64,000 nt of DNA, from assembly GCA_050251195.1 (NCBI GenBank), contig JBFWNG010000002.1, positions 124,001-188,000 of the forward strand. The letters run 5' to 3'. This DNA comes from JBFWNG01 sp050251195 (lineage in GTDB: Bacteria > Bdellovibrionota_B > Oligoflexia > Oligoflexales > Oligoflexaceae). Below are positions 7,936-16,202 of the stretch, one piece after another. The position numbers and the translations under genes were made by a program. The notes under the pieces are model-generated. The model saw only the letters and a list, made by a program, of their open reading frames with translations, was not told where the DNA came from and searched no databases. Within the stretch, counting starts at the first letter, position 1. Each line of letters begins with the position of its first letter.

Positions 7936-8973
7936 ATGGATCGACTTCAAGTCCTAAGAAAAAGTCCGAAATTGGCACCGATGCTGGGCGAATTGATAAA
8001 TGGAAATGGTGCAAAAGCCCGCAAGATGCTCAAGGCTGCGCAAAGTACAGACTTGTCAGAGGTCGAAAAACAATACTGCCTGGATTTGGCAAAAGTGATC
8101 TGCGAGAAGCAGGGCGAGAGCATACAAATTGAAAACGATTTCGTAAAAGAAATTTTGTCCGTATACCAGGCCTATTGGGTGGAAATGTATACTTCAAAAA
8201 CGAGTCTTGAAGCGGGTGAGGGTCGCCTGCGCCAGGATCTAAATCGGCTTGTTATGAGGTTCAAAATTGCGAAGCGCTCCTTCAGGTCACTGGATAAGCT
8301 TGAGCAATGCCTCGCAAAGGCCGTTAAGAAACGTGGATACTATTGTTCATTCTCACTCATTCGACCGTTTAGGGATGTATTGGTTTGGAAGGAGGAGAAG
8401 ACGAAACCGTTTTCAGTTTTGTTACCCGAGCAAGGAAGGGTAACGACGCAAGTCAAGACCCTTGATAAATTCATCTCTTTGGGTTGGATGCATTTTGTAA
8501 CTCAAGGTGTTTACTACGTTGGCGGGTGGGCTATGAAGGACCACTTGGTTCGAATAAAGCCTGCGTTTCGTAACGAAAGAAACGAGGATTTTAGATGTTC
8601 GTTTTTAACTCATGAAACACAGCATTTTGTGGACTACAAGAGTTTCCCCAAACTCTTGCAAGCAGACCTTGAATATCGAGCAAAGTTAGCGGAGTTGAGC
8701 TCGGTTAGGAAGGGCAAAGATGTGTTGATGGCAAGGCTTTTCTCTCAAGGAGTCAGGGGTTCTAAAAATCCGCATCCTCTGTCGAATTATGTGGTGGTAA
8801 AGCATGTTGCTGAAGCAGTGAAAGTCAAAAACGTAACGGGCTTCTGGCAAACCGTTACGCCGAAGGAAATCAATATCGTCGCGTCGGAACTCCTCGTGAA
8901 GCATTCTGAGGAGTTACGAAAACTCGGAGCGAAGTCGTGCAAAGGTGTCCTAGGATCAGGCGTTTTTAAATAG
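7936..8973 (+). CDS. Putative zincin-type metalloprotease, unknown family
   Basis: I do not recognise the family. The 345-aa protein has no signal peptide or membrane segment. Residues 226-230 read HETQH in SFLTHETQHFVDYKSFP, followed at 246 by a Glu in DLEYRAKLAEL. HExxH with a downstream Glu is the gluzincin ligand pattern. The first 130 residues are helical and charged. The start ATG follows GGGAAG. The AraC-type regulator follows immediately. A peptidase role is inferred from the motif alone. Confidence 0.65.
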   Translation: MDRLQVLRKSPKLAPMLGELINGNGAKARKMLKAAQSTDLSEVEKQYCLDLAKVICEKQGESIQIENDFVKEILSVYQAYWVEMYTSKTSLEAGEGRLRQDLNRLVMRFKIAKRSFRSLDKLEQCLAKAVKKRGYYCSFSLIRPFRDVLVWKEEKTKPFSVLLPEQGRVTTQVKTLDKFISLGWMHFVTQGVYYVGGWAMKDHLVRIKPAFRNERNEDFRCSFLTHETQHFVDYKSFPKLLQADLEYRAKLAELSSVRKGKDVLMARLFSQGVRGSKNPHPLSNYVVVKHVAEAVKVKNVTGFWQTVTPKEINIVASELLVKHSEELRKLGAKSCKGVLGSGVFK

Positions 8974-8996
8974 CGTTGCTGGAAAGTTCCATAATA

Positions 8997-9815
8997 ATGA
9001 CTGAAGTGAAAAGACCATGGACTCGTGAAACCCTCTGGTATGAGCAAAGCTCGCCGGTGGTTTCCATCGATATAGTTCCTGGCAGCATGAAAGCTCGGGC
9101 ATACATTGATATATATTGGGAAACCTTGTGGAAGGTGCCTCAAGGAAACAAGGTCGAAAGCTTGGTTGTTCCTAACGGCGCTATGAGCTTGGTCTTCAAC
9201 GAAGATTGGGCTCCGTGGGATGCTTTTTTGACTGGTACCCGTAAGATTTCCTATAAGGCTGAGTTCGCTGGGTCGGGGGGTATGATGGGGGTCAATTTCA
9301 AACCGGGTGGCGCAGCTTCTCTTACCGCGGGCCGAGCCTCCCAGTTTTCTGGGAAGAAAATGACTCTGGCCTCTCTTATTGGTGAAAAAGCCGAGAGCCT
9401 GAAAGCAGAAATTTTTTCGCAAGGAACTTTTATCGAGCAGTGTGCGGTGCTTGATCGTTTCTTCGAGGAAGTTCTTCCGACCACGGTCGACCAAAATATG
9501 CTTCTTGTTCAAGAGGTCGTCAATTTCATCACAATTTCTCCCGACGTCCCCACGTTAGGGGATCTCTGCGATAGGTTTTCGATAAATCTTCGCAGATTGC
9601 AGAGGCTCTTCAGCGAATATGTCGGGGTTTCGCCCAAGACTATCATTCGGGTCAAGAGATTTCACAAAGCGGCCGCGGAAATGGTTTGCGGAACGTTGGT
9701 GGAATGGTCTCAACTTGCTTTGGACTTGGGGTATAGCGATCAATCCCACTTTATCAACGATTTTAGAAAAATAACGGGCTTCACGCCTGAATACTACAAC
9801 GAGAGATTCGTCTAA
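8997..9815 (+). CDS. AraC-family transcriptional regulator
   Basis: The C-terminal 100 residues form the double helix-turn-helix of AraC regulators: PTLGDLCDRFSINLRRLQRL for the first helix pair, then WSQLALDLGYSDQSHFINDF and RKITGFTPEYY. The N-terminal part is a DUF6597-like sensor (VPNGAMSLVFN, GVNFKPGGAASL). The 272-aa call uses ATG 8997 after GGAAAG rather than TTG 8976. The ligand and targets are unknown; it lies 23 nt after the zincin gene and is probably co-transcribed. Confidence 0.85.
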   Translation: MTEVKRPWTRETLWYEQSSPVVSIDIVPGSMKARAYIDIYWETLWKVPQGNKVESLVVPNGAMSLVFNEDWAPWDAFLTGTRKISYKAEFAGSGGMMGVNFKPGGAASLTAGRASQFSGKKMTLASLIGEKAESLKAEIFSQGTFIEQCAVLDRFFEEVLPTTVDQNMLLVQEVVNFITISPDVPTLGDLCDRFSINLRRLQRLFSEYVGVSPKTIIRVKRFHKAAAEMVCGTLVEWSQLALDLGYSDQSHFINDFRKITGFTPEYYNERFV

Positions 9816-9888
9816 TCGCTCTGTCGCATTTTTACAATATTTGGTGGTCGGGGTGATGTACAAGATAGGCATCACTTATGGAGGAAGT

Positions 9889-11232
9889 ATGAAACCATAC
9901 ATTATGCTTGTCGTTCTCATAATTTCTGGTTGCGTAGGATCAGAAAGAAATCCACACGAAATAAATACCCGCAAACGAGCTTCCGAGGCTGTTGTCTTTC
10001 AAAACGGGTTCCTCGTTGACCCAAAGAGTGAGGAAATATTCCTAGGATATTTCATCACAGAAAACGGATTGGTCAAAGAGGTGGGAAAAGGGGTTCCTGC
10101 CGGCAACGGGATCCCACAGAATGCTCAAATAGTCGACCTGAACTCAAAATACGTAATTCCGGGCCTGTTCGACCTCCATACCCACGCTTGGGGCAACCCT
10201 TCACCTTCCGGCGAACCCATGTACTTGGGCATTGAGGGCGCCGCGAAATTGATGCTGTTCTCCGGCGTGACCGGATTCTTGGACTTGTTTTCTGAGGAAC
10301 AGAGCATTTTGCAACTCAGAGATAAGCAGAGGGAGCATGGTCTCCTCGCGGCGGACATCTTTGCTGCCGGTCCGTGCTTCACGGCGACAGACGGGCATTG
10401 CACTGAGTACGGTGTACCCACAAGAACGATCAATACGCCTGAAGAGGCGGAGCGCGAAGTCAGGTCTCTCGCCAAATCGAAACCTGACGTCATTAAAATT
10501 GTTTACGACCATCACGGCCGTCGGCCTACGATAAATTTAGAAACCCTTCAAGCTGCCATTGAGACAGGCACTGAATTAGGAATCAGAGCTGTCGTGCATA
10601 TCGGCACATGGCAGGATGCGAAAGAAGCGGTTGAAGCTGGTGCAAAGGTGATCACGCACCTTGACAACGAAGAACTTCCCGATGATTTGGTTGCATTGCT
10701 GAAGAAAAAAGATGTGGTGGTCATCCCCACGCTTGTGGTCCAAAGAAGCCTGCACGATATTCTATCTGGCGATCTCAGCCTCGAGGATCCACTCTTGGTT
10801 TCAGTTACGACTCCAAAGTTTCTATCGACATACGGCAACATCAATACCGACGATCCAGACATTAAATATTTTCTTGAATACAATGAAAAAAATATCACCG
10901 CCAATCCAGAGGCATTTGCGAAGCTCCACAAGGCGGATGTTACTCTGTTGCCGGGAACGGACGTCGGCAATATTACAACGTTCTTGGGCTACAGCCTCCA
11001 TCGAGAAGTTGAACTGTTCGTTCAATACGGTATGACGACCTGGGAAGCTTTGCGATCAGCTACACTTGAACCGGCAAAATTCTTGAAGCTTAAATATGGA
11101 TTTGAGCCGGGGGCAGTTGCGAATTTTGTGGTTTTGGAATCATCTCCCGTGGAGAATATTTCTGCCACAAGAAAAATTGAAGAAGTCATATACCATGGTG
11201 CGAAGGTTGACAGATCGGCTCTTAAGCCTTGA
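9889..11232 (+). CDS. Amidohydrolase-family lipoprotein
   Basis: The 447-aa lipoprotein (lipobox IISGC) belongs to the metal-dependent amidohydrolase superfamily. It has DLHTHAWG (HxH metal motif), VVHIGTW and ITHLDN for the later histidines, and LPGTDVGN with the catalytic Asp. The C-terminal GAVANFVVLESSPVENI is the usual composite beta-sandwich. The closest style is imidazolonepropionase-like exported enzymes; the substrate is unknown. ATG 9889 has GGAGGA at proper distance; an upstream in-frame start at 9841 lacks this. Its 3' end overlaps the convergent VWA gene by 11 bp. Confidence 0.85.
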   Translation: MKPYIMLVVLIISGCVGSERNPHEINTRKRASEAVVFQNGFLVDPKSEEIFLGYFITENGLVKEVGKGVPAGNGIPQNAQIVDLNSKYVIPGLFDLHTHAWGNPSPSGEPMYLGIEGAAKLMLFSGVTGFLDLFSEEQSILQLRDKQREHGLLAADIFAAGPCFTATDGHCTEYGVPTRTINTPEEAEREVRSLAKSKPDVIKIVYDHHGRRPTINLETLQAAIETGTELGIRAVVHIGTWQDAKEAVEAGAKVITHLDNEELPDDLVALLKKKDVVVIPTLVVQRSLHDILSGDLSLEDPLLVSVTTPKFLSTYGNINTDDPDIKYFLEYNEKNITANPEAFAKLHKADVTLLPGTDVGNITTFLGYSLHREVELFVQYGMTTWEALRSATLEPAKFLKLKYGFEPGAVANFVVLESSPVENISATRKIEEVIYHGAKVDRSALKP

Positions 11233-12385
11233 GAACGTAGGTCACGACCAATTTATCGCCTTCGTTATAGACCACAGAGGAGGCGAGAATAACCGTGCCT
11301 TCTTTGAGGCTATATTCTTCTACCTTCAGTTTGCGCCCATTGAGGGTGACGCTTTGAATTTCAATTGTTTTGCTTTCCACTTTGAAGGCGGGATCGACGG
11401 TCTCCCTGATCCCGTCCTTGAGTTTCTCAAAATGGGCTGTCCAATCCGACGCGCAGATATCAAAAACCTCTCCGCCCGACTTCGCAGCCAGCGATTCGAA
11501 ATCATGGCCTACACGTGCGATTTGGCAGGGTGACGACGACTTGCCGGCGAAGGCAAACAATCGGTGGTTTCCTGCGCCGAACTGTTTGTCCATGGCGGGC
11601 CCAAAGCGAGCGGCTTGAAATGCTATGGGATTGTCGTCAGTCACAAAAACGAAAACCTTCTTGCTGTCATTTCTTAGAAAACCGTCTTGGAAAAACCCGG
11701 CCATGCTGATGACCCTAGTCGTGGACACATACAGTATGGGGGTGCCAGGGATACCTGTGTTTATGACCTTCGTATCGTATGGTTCACCGCAAATCTCTCC
11801 TTTATATAATTTCGTCATCTTTTTTTGCGAGGTGGACGACACGCTACCGTCAGAATGTTCGTCAACTGGACCGTTGGTCTCAATTTCATCATAGACCTCT
11901 AGAGAGGTGCGGCTTTTTTCGCAGACTGCGGAGGCGAAAATGCTCAGTCCGTCCCAGCTTCCAACACCGCTACTCTTTTTCGTTATGAAAGCCTTGTCTT
12001 CCTCCGGGAGGTTGATACATGTTTTTGCTGTCGCATTCTCACAGCTAAGCATGCCGACGCGAACGTCAAGTTTGCTACTTCGCAAAGCCCGGATAAATGC
12101 GCCGAAGTTTTTGTTCACTTGCGCGACTTCACTCTCCATTGTGTCGGAGTTATCGAGTACCCATATCATATCAACAGATGTTCCTCTGTCATGAAGGACA
12201 AATTCTTTGGTTAGAGGACCGTCTTCTCCAACTGATCCTTCCCCGGATTTCCCTTCGGAATCGCTGTCCTCGATCTCTTCTTGAGCCTTGCTCTTGGAAT
12301 CCCCAGAAAACTCGGATTCCTTTTTGCAACCAAGTTGTTGGAATGAAAGGTAAACGAAAAGAAAGGTTAAGAAAAAGGGACGCAT
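11222..12385 (-). CDS. VWA-domain lipoprotein
   Basis: The 387-aa product has a lipoprotein signal (lipobox QLGC), then an acidic low-complexity linker of about 45 residues (Glu, Asp, Ser, Gly), then a von Willebrand A-like domain starting VDMIWVLDNSDTM. The MIDAS reads DNSDT, with Thr where Ser is usual. FVFVTDDNPIAF is the later Asp motif. Eight or so cysteines suggest disulfides. ATG 12385 follows AGAGG. Such surface adhesion-type proteins are common in predatory and myxobacterial relatives; the ligand is unknown. Confidence 0.75.
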   Translation of the reverse strand: MRPFFLTFLFVYLSFQQLGCKKESEFSGDSKSKAQEEIEDSDSEGKSGEGSVGEDGPLTKEFVLHDRGTSVDMIWVLDNSDTMESEVAQVNKNFGAFIRALRSSKLDVRVGMLSCENATAKTCINLPEEDKAFITKKSSGVGSWDGLSIFASAVCEKSRTSLEVYDEIETNGPVDEHSDGSVSSTSQKKMTKLYKGEICGEPYDTKVINTGIPGTPILYVSTTRVISMAGFFQDGFLRNDSKKVFVFVTDDNPIAFQAARFGPAMDKQFGAGNHRLFAFAGKSSSPCQIARVGHDFESLAAKSGGEVFDICASDWTAHFEKLKDGIRETVDPAFKVESKTIEIQSVTLNGRKLKVEEYSLKEGTVILASSVVYNEGDKLVVTYVLKA

Positions 12386-12514
12386 CGGAGGCACCTCTAA
12401 ACCTATGGTTTTGCTTTCTCATCGGCAAGAATTCAGGGAACTGTAGGAAAAAAGGGGAGATACTAAAGGATTTTGCGCATTGTCCGATAAGTTTGCGTCA
12501 ACTCGAGGATCTAT

Positions 12515-13438
12515 ATGAAGATATTCTTGGTAATCGTCATGGGATGTGTTCTAGGAGCTTGTAAACTAAAGCCACCTAAGAGCGAGTCCGGTGCCAAGGC
12601 CGCCGCTGACGTGGAGAAAGATAAATGCCTCGGCGTTGTGGGCGGCACGGAAACGAACGAATACAAGTCAGTAGCCCTCATGTATGGTCGGAACTTTTGT
12701 GCGGCGACCTGGGTTGGACCCAACGCGATGCTAACTCTCGCTTCTTGCATCAATGACGTAAATGCGCCCGACAAAGTGTCAGTCATACAGGGAAACTCCT
12801 ACGATAGAAAAAAGGGGATATCTTCATACTCTCCGCTAAAACCCATCAAGATAGTTTCCAATGGGTTGACCTCTCCAACTGAGAAACCAAAGCAGGCCGT
12901 GGGTATCGCAGTCCTTATTTTTGCCGGCGAACCTGCCCCGGCTATTTCGGGCCTTGGTCCAGAATTTCCCGCAGAAGGCGCGGAAGTCTCCATCGTTGGA
13001 TACGGTGAAACGGCCTATCCAGAAGAGGGCAAGGCGGCCGAGTATTCGTCGCCAGTTTTTAAGAAAAGGGTCGCCACCAATAAACAGGTCTACAGCACGA
13101 ATGCCATATTTTCCGGCACCGTGATGGTTTTAGGGAATCCCAACCCAGCACCCGGAGAAAAGAGTGACGGTCTGCTCGCCATGGGTGATTGGGGAGCTCC
13201 TCTGTTCGTCGGCGACAAACTCGTTGGAATTGGGGGTACATATAATCGAACGGAGTATGCGGATCCGAAGACCGCTGGTCTTTCTCAATTCATAAGTACC
13301 AATTCGGAAGCAAGCAAGGCCCTCTTTGAGGAAGCAAAAAAACAAGGAGCTGTATTCGGTCCAAAACCAGGCGACGCCCCATCGGACTCTACGCAAGAAG
13401 AAGATAAAAGGGCCAAGAATGATTGCCAGTCCGACTAA
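12515..13438 (+). CDS. Catalytically dead trypsin-fold (S1) lipoprotein
   Basis: The 307-aa lipoprotein (lipobox LGAC, Cys16) has the chymotrypsin-fold landmarks. VVGG at 41-44 is the usual mature N-terminus, and C62/C78 is the conserved disulfide around the catalytic His. The active-site residues are gone: TAAHC reads TLASC (Ser77 for His), DIAL reads VGIAVL (Gly130 for Asp), and GDSGGP reads GDWGAP (Trp226 for Ser). It is therefore predicted to be a non-proteolytic binding or inhibitor-type homologue. The last 30 residues are charged and low-complexity. GAGGAT precedes the ATG. Confidence 0.8.
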   Translation: MKIFLVIVMGCVLGACKLKPPKSESGAKAAADVEKDKCLGVVGGTETNEYKSVALMYGRNFCAATWVGPNAMLTLASCINDVNAPDKVSVIQGNSYDRKKGISSYSPLKPIKIVSNGLTSPTEKPKQAVGIAVLIFAGEPAPAISGLGPEFPAEGAEVSIVGYGETAYPEEGKAAEYSSPVFKKRVATNKQVYSTNAIFSGTVMVLGNPNPAPGEKSDGLLAMGDWGAPLFVGDKLVGIGGTYNRTEYADPKTAGLSQFISTNSEASKALFEEAKKQGAVFGPKPGDAPSDSTQEEDKRAKNDCQSD

Positions 13439-13452
13439 TGTTGTGCTCTTCG

Positions 13453-13475
13453 ATCCTGCGCCGGCGCAGGATTTT
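13453..13475 (+). terminator. Hairpin terminator after pseudo-trypsin gene
   Basis: ATCCTGCG-CCGG-CGCAGGAT forms a perfect 8-bp stem with 4-nt loop, followed by TTTTC. It lies 14 nt after the stop at 13438 and abuts the convergent gene's stop. Confidence 0.75.
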
Positions 13476-14006
13476 CTAAAAATTGTGATCGGGCATGCGC
13501 TGCATGGACAATTGAAACTCTTTGACTGCCACAGGATTTTTTAAGGTTAAAACTTTATGCCGAACATCGTAATCTACGAAAATTTTTTCGAAGAGATGTC
13601 GATAGTTTTTGTTGTAGGTCCAGACGTATTTTATGAAGTCCCAGTGGAACCTTTCAGGGCATTCCTTTGGACCGTCGTCGCGAACTTTTCCGTACGAGCG
13701 AATGGCTCTCTTAATGACCCTATATAAAGCGATACGCGTTGGAAAATCTAAGTAGATGATAATATCAGCTGCGGTAAACCGTTCCTTAAAAGTAGTGTTC
13801 CAATTGCCGTCAATGACCCATTGATCCCCTGCAATAATGTCCCTAATATTGTTATGCCGCTGCTCTATGTCGGCCGGATGAGTCCAGCCTGGTCCCCAAT
13901 AATGTTGGTCGAGGTGGACAACAGGGAGGTTTAGGCGAGCGCCAAGCGCTTTAGCGAGTGTGGATTTACCGGCTCCGCAGATTCCTATGATTGCAATTCT
14001 TTGCAC
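13476..14006 (-). CDS. P-loop adenylate-kinase-like protein (FlaR/topology-modulation family)
   Basis: The 176-aa product starts directly with a Walker A motif, IAIIGICGAGKSTLAKALG. It continues with LDQHYWGPGWTHP and WVIDGNWNTTFKERF, the signature of small kinase-like proteins annotated as DNA topology modulation protein. YLDFPTRIALYRVIKRAIRS is the LID-adjacent region. The biochemical role of this family is poorly established; a nucleotide or small-molecule kinase activity is likely. GTG 14006 follows GAGAG; a TTG at 14063 would add 19 unlikely residues. Confidence 0.8.
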   Translation of the reverse strand: MQRIAIIGICGAGKSTLAKALGARLNLPVVHLDQHYWGPGWTHPADIEQRHNNIRDIIAGDQWVIDGNWNTTFKERFTAADIIIYLDFPTRIALYRVIKRAIRSYGKVRDDGPKECPERFHWDFIKYVWTYNKNYRHLFEKIFVDYDVRHKVLTLKNPVAVKEFQLSMQRMPDHNF

Positions 14007-14116
14007 TTGACCGACTCTCACTTTGGGGCAATTAATTGTCGTCGATGTATGGTGAATTCGCAACTTGTTTAAAATTGAGATCCTTCGCTTTGCTCCAACC
14101 TGTCGGACAATTCCAT

Positions 14117-14190
14117 CTGCGTTTCCTTAATTCCGCGCTTCCGCGTTCAATTAAGAGATCGCGGAAATGCTGAGCTTTGGGAAACGCTGA
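14117..14190. repeat. Palindromic intergenic repeat, copy A
   Basis: Outer arms GCGTTTCC (14119-14126) and GGAAACGC (14180-14187) enclose inner arms TTCCGCG (14140-14146) and CGCGGAA (14160-14166). It is an imperfect, somewhat decayed copy of the element seen in better form at 46395-46464. Confidence 0.75.
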
Positions 14191-14274
14191 AAGGGTCGGG
14201 CGCAAGCAACGACGGGGTGTACTCGGATGACGGGCATGCCCTTGGTAGGGACATGCCCCAGTTTGCCCGTGATC

Positions 14275-14745
14275 TTAGTTCTTAACGTAAGTGCACTTCT
14301 CTGTGATTACCTCGGCCCCTGTTTGCAGCTTTTGTTCCACGCTGAGATTTCCGTCTTGGATCGAGGCTTTTAAGGTGCCAACTTCTGCGACATAGGGATG
14401 ATCGCCGCCTGGATCTTTGTGAACTCCATACGATTGCGTCGTGAAAATCGATCCCGTGTTGTCCCAGGTTCCTTCGAAGCTGACGGTACGCTGTGATCCA
14501 TTCGTGGGATCCACATTGGAAACCGATTTGATACTGCCGATGGTGTACGACTCGTTATCGACTGCGATTTCGTCGCAGTTTTTCTGCTCGATGGAAAGCC
14601 CGTTTTCTCTCGACGTTCCGTCAGCGGCAATGCAGGTGCCCCGCCATTCGCCACTAAAGTTCGTACAGGCGGAGTGTGCCGGGTTGGCGGTCGCCAAAGT
14701 GCAGAAAGAAGACAAAGCAAGTACACTGATCTCCATTGATTTCAT
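14275..14745 (-). CDS. Small secreted protein, unknown function
   Basis: The 156-aa product has a Sec signal peptide (VLALSSFCTLATANPAHS) and a mature domain beginning CTNFSGEWRGTC. The alternating beta-rich sequence GTWDNTGSIFTTQSYG resembles lipocalin-like or META-like small beta-barrels, but I cannot assign a family. Four cysteines (two near the mature N-terminus, one central, one at the end) may form disulfides. ATG 14745 follows AAGGAG with ideal spacing; longer readings to 14820 are not needed. Confidence 0.65.
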   Translation of the reverse strand: MKSMEISVLALSSFCTLATANPAHSACTNFSGEWRGTCIAADGTSRENGLSIEQKNCDEIAVDNESYTIGSIKSVSNVDPTNGSQRTVSFEGTWDNTGSIFTTQSYGVHKDPGGDHPYVAEVGTLKASIQDGNLSVEQKLQTGAEVITEKCTYVKN

Positions 14746-14858
14746 TAGAAACTCCTTCAAAAATGTTAATCTATTCAAAGCTCTGCACAGGCGCCTTGCG
14801 CAGTAATAGCATGGCAACAAAAGACTTTATCGACTAAGAATTGCGGGTCCGACAGAAG

Positions 14859-15602
14859 CTAAGCGAATCCGCAAAGATATTTTTTTGGTACTCCGGCCCA
14901 CTTCAGTTTAAGTTGAATGAGTAGGTGTAATAACAAAAGGCAGGCACTCAAGGCGCTCGCCACTATGATGCAAGGAAGCGGTTCATAGAGTCCGTCCCAG
15001 AGTTGATCCAAACGGATCTCTCCGTGGGCCCACTTGGTTAGCACAACATAATAATCAAGGCTTGTAGCAAAAACGCCGAGCATAAAAACGATAGCTGATG
15101 CAACCGGGGCGCTTCTATCGTTCTTCTCTAATGAACTCTCCGAATGATCCCGTAAAATGAACCAACCAAAGAACCTGTAGATCTGAAGAATCAATGCCAC
15201 ACCGCCGACTCCAAGCACCGGCCACAACGGTCCGCCTCCCGCTTGGAAAAACTCAATGAACGGTGCGGAAGTAAACAAGAATACCGCGAAGCCCAATAGG
15301 GGTAGGAGGTGAGCGGCATCGACGAGCGCCGTGCTTAAACCCTTTTGGGCAAGTTGATCCACGAATCTTTGGATCGCGCTGCGATGCACGTTGACCAAAT
15401 CCGCAGCATCTTCGTTTCTTAGTTGGAATCTCGTAAGCGCTTTTTTGAACGCAAGTTTTCGCGGTATGCCGTTGTCGAGCAATTCTTGGACATAGGCATG
15501 TATGTCTTGGGTAAGCTCGAAAGCAAAGAGCGATTTTTCCGGGTACGGCATTTCCAACGGACGAACCATCCTTTGAACTTCTCTTTCGATATTGGCAATC
15601 AT
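14859..15602 (-). CDS. Membrane protein partner of PadR regulator
   Basis: The 247-aa protein has a soluble helical N-terminus of about 90 residues (AYVQELLDNGIPRKLAFKKA), then five or so membrane segments (LLPLLGFAVFLF, LGVGGVALILQIYRFF, IVFMLGVFATSLDYYVVL, IIVASALSACLLLLHLLI). Its ATG overlaps the PadR stop as ATGA, indicating translational coupling. PadR partnered with a permease-like membrane protein having an HAAS-type N-terminal domain is a recurring gene pair. The cargo or signal is unknown. Confidence 0.7.
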   Translation of the reverse strand: MIANIEREVQRMVRPLEMPYPEKSLFAFELTQDIHAYVQELLDNGIPRKLAFKKALTRFQLRNEDAADLVNVHRSAIQRFVDQLAQKGLSTALVDAAHLLPLLGFAVFLFTSAPFIEFFQAGGGPLWPVLGVGGVALILQIYRFFGWFILRDHSESSLEKNDRSAPVASAIVFMLGVFATSLDYYVVLTKWAHGEIRLDQLWDGLYEPLPCIIVASALSACLLLLHLLIQLKLKWAGVPKKYLCGFA

Positions 15603-15904
15603 GTTGCCCCCATGAGTTTACTCAAGGCTTTGGAGAAGGCGCGAAACTCTTCGGTAACCGAAGACACCTCTTTTCGTCCCTTAGCCGTAAGCTCGTAGAT
15701 CTTTTTTTCCTTATTCTCTCCGGCCGCTTCCCATTCGCCTTTGATCGACTTTTCGTTTTCGAGCGAATGCAACGCGGGATAGAGCGTGCCATAGCCCATC
15801 GAGAAGTACTGTGTTTTTTCTTCGATGTACTTGATGATCTGATAGCCGTGTTTAGGTCCGTCCTTCAAAGCCATGAGGACGAGATGTTGGGTTTTTGGTC
15901 GCAC
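15599..15904 (-). CDS. PadR-family transcriptional regulator
   Basis: The 101-aa protein is a minimal PadR winged-helix repressor: LVLMALKDGPKHGYQIIKYI, then SMGYGTLYPALHSLENEKSI for the recognition helix, then KKIYELTAKGRKEV for the wing. GTG 15904 has AAGGAG 7 nt upstream and leaves the palindrome at 15924-15955 free in the promoter. Longer starts (15922, 15964) would translate through it. It likely represses its own two-gene operon and responds to an unknown small molecule. Confidence 0.85.
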   Translation of the reverse strand: MRPKTQHLVLMALKDGPKHGYQIIKYIEEKTQYFSMGYGTLYPALHSLENEKSIKGEWEAAGENKEKKIYELTAKGRKEVSSVTEEFRAFSKALSKLMGAT

Positions 15905-15923
15905 GGGGATGCTCCTTAGCATT

Positions 15924-15955
15924 ATATCTGCTTCAACTATATCTGGAGCAGATAT
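15924..15955. promoter_or_regulatory. Probable PadR operator
   Basis: ATATCTGCTTCA (15924-15935) and TGGAGCAGATAT (15944-15955) are inverted with 11 of 12 positions matching and an 8-nt spacer. The dyad begins 20 bp upstream of the PadR GTG, where the promoter should be, fitting autoregulation. Confidence 0.65.
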
Positions 15956-16003
15956 ATATGTCAACAGTGGTCGCCCAATCCAAAAGAAATATTAATTCTA
16001 TAT

Positions 16004-16156
16004 TTCCGCGCCTCCAAACTTCCGCGCCTCCGCGATAAAAGATTTAACGCGGAAGCGCGGAATAATGGAAACCGCGGCAATATTTAATCCTAAATTTCCG
16101 CGCCTCCGCGATAAAAGATTTAACGCGGAAACGCGGAATAATGGAAACCGCTGAAG
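16004..16156. repeat. Palindromic intergenic repeat, tandem copies B1 and B2
   Basis: Two copies about 76 bp apart. B1 pairs TTCCGCGCCTCCGCG (16020-16034) with CGCGGAAGCGCGGAA (16048-16062), 14 of 15 positions. B2 pairs 16096-16110 with 16124-16138. Both share the loop ATAAAAGATTTAA and a downstream AATGGAAACCGC. They fill the gap upstream of the PadR promoter and after uvrC. Confidence 0.85.
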
Positions 16157-16202
16157 GGATTGAATTAAGAATATTTTGCGCCGTTGCGCCCTTTAGGAGT
16201 GA

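Noticed and set aside
16004..16156. CRISPR or phage attachment site
   Set aside because: Two similar palindromes 76 bp apart with related, not unique, intervening sequence fit the intergenic repeat family instead.
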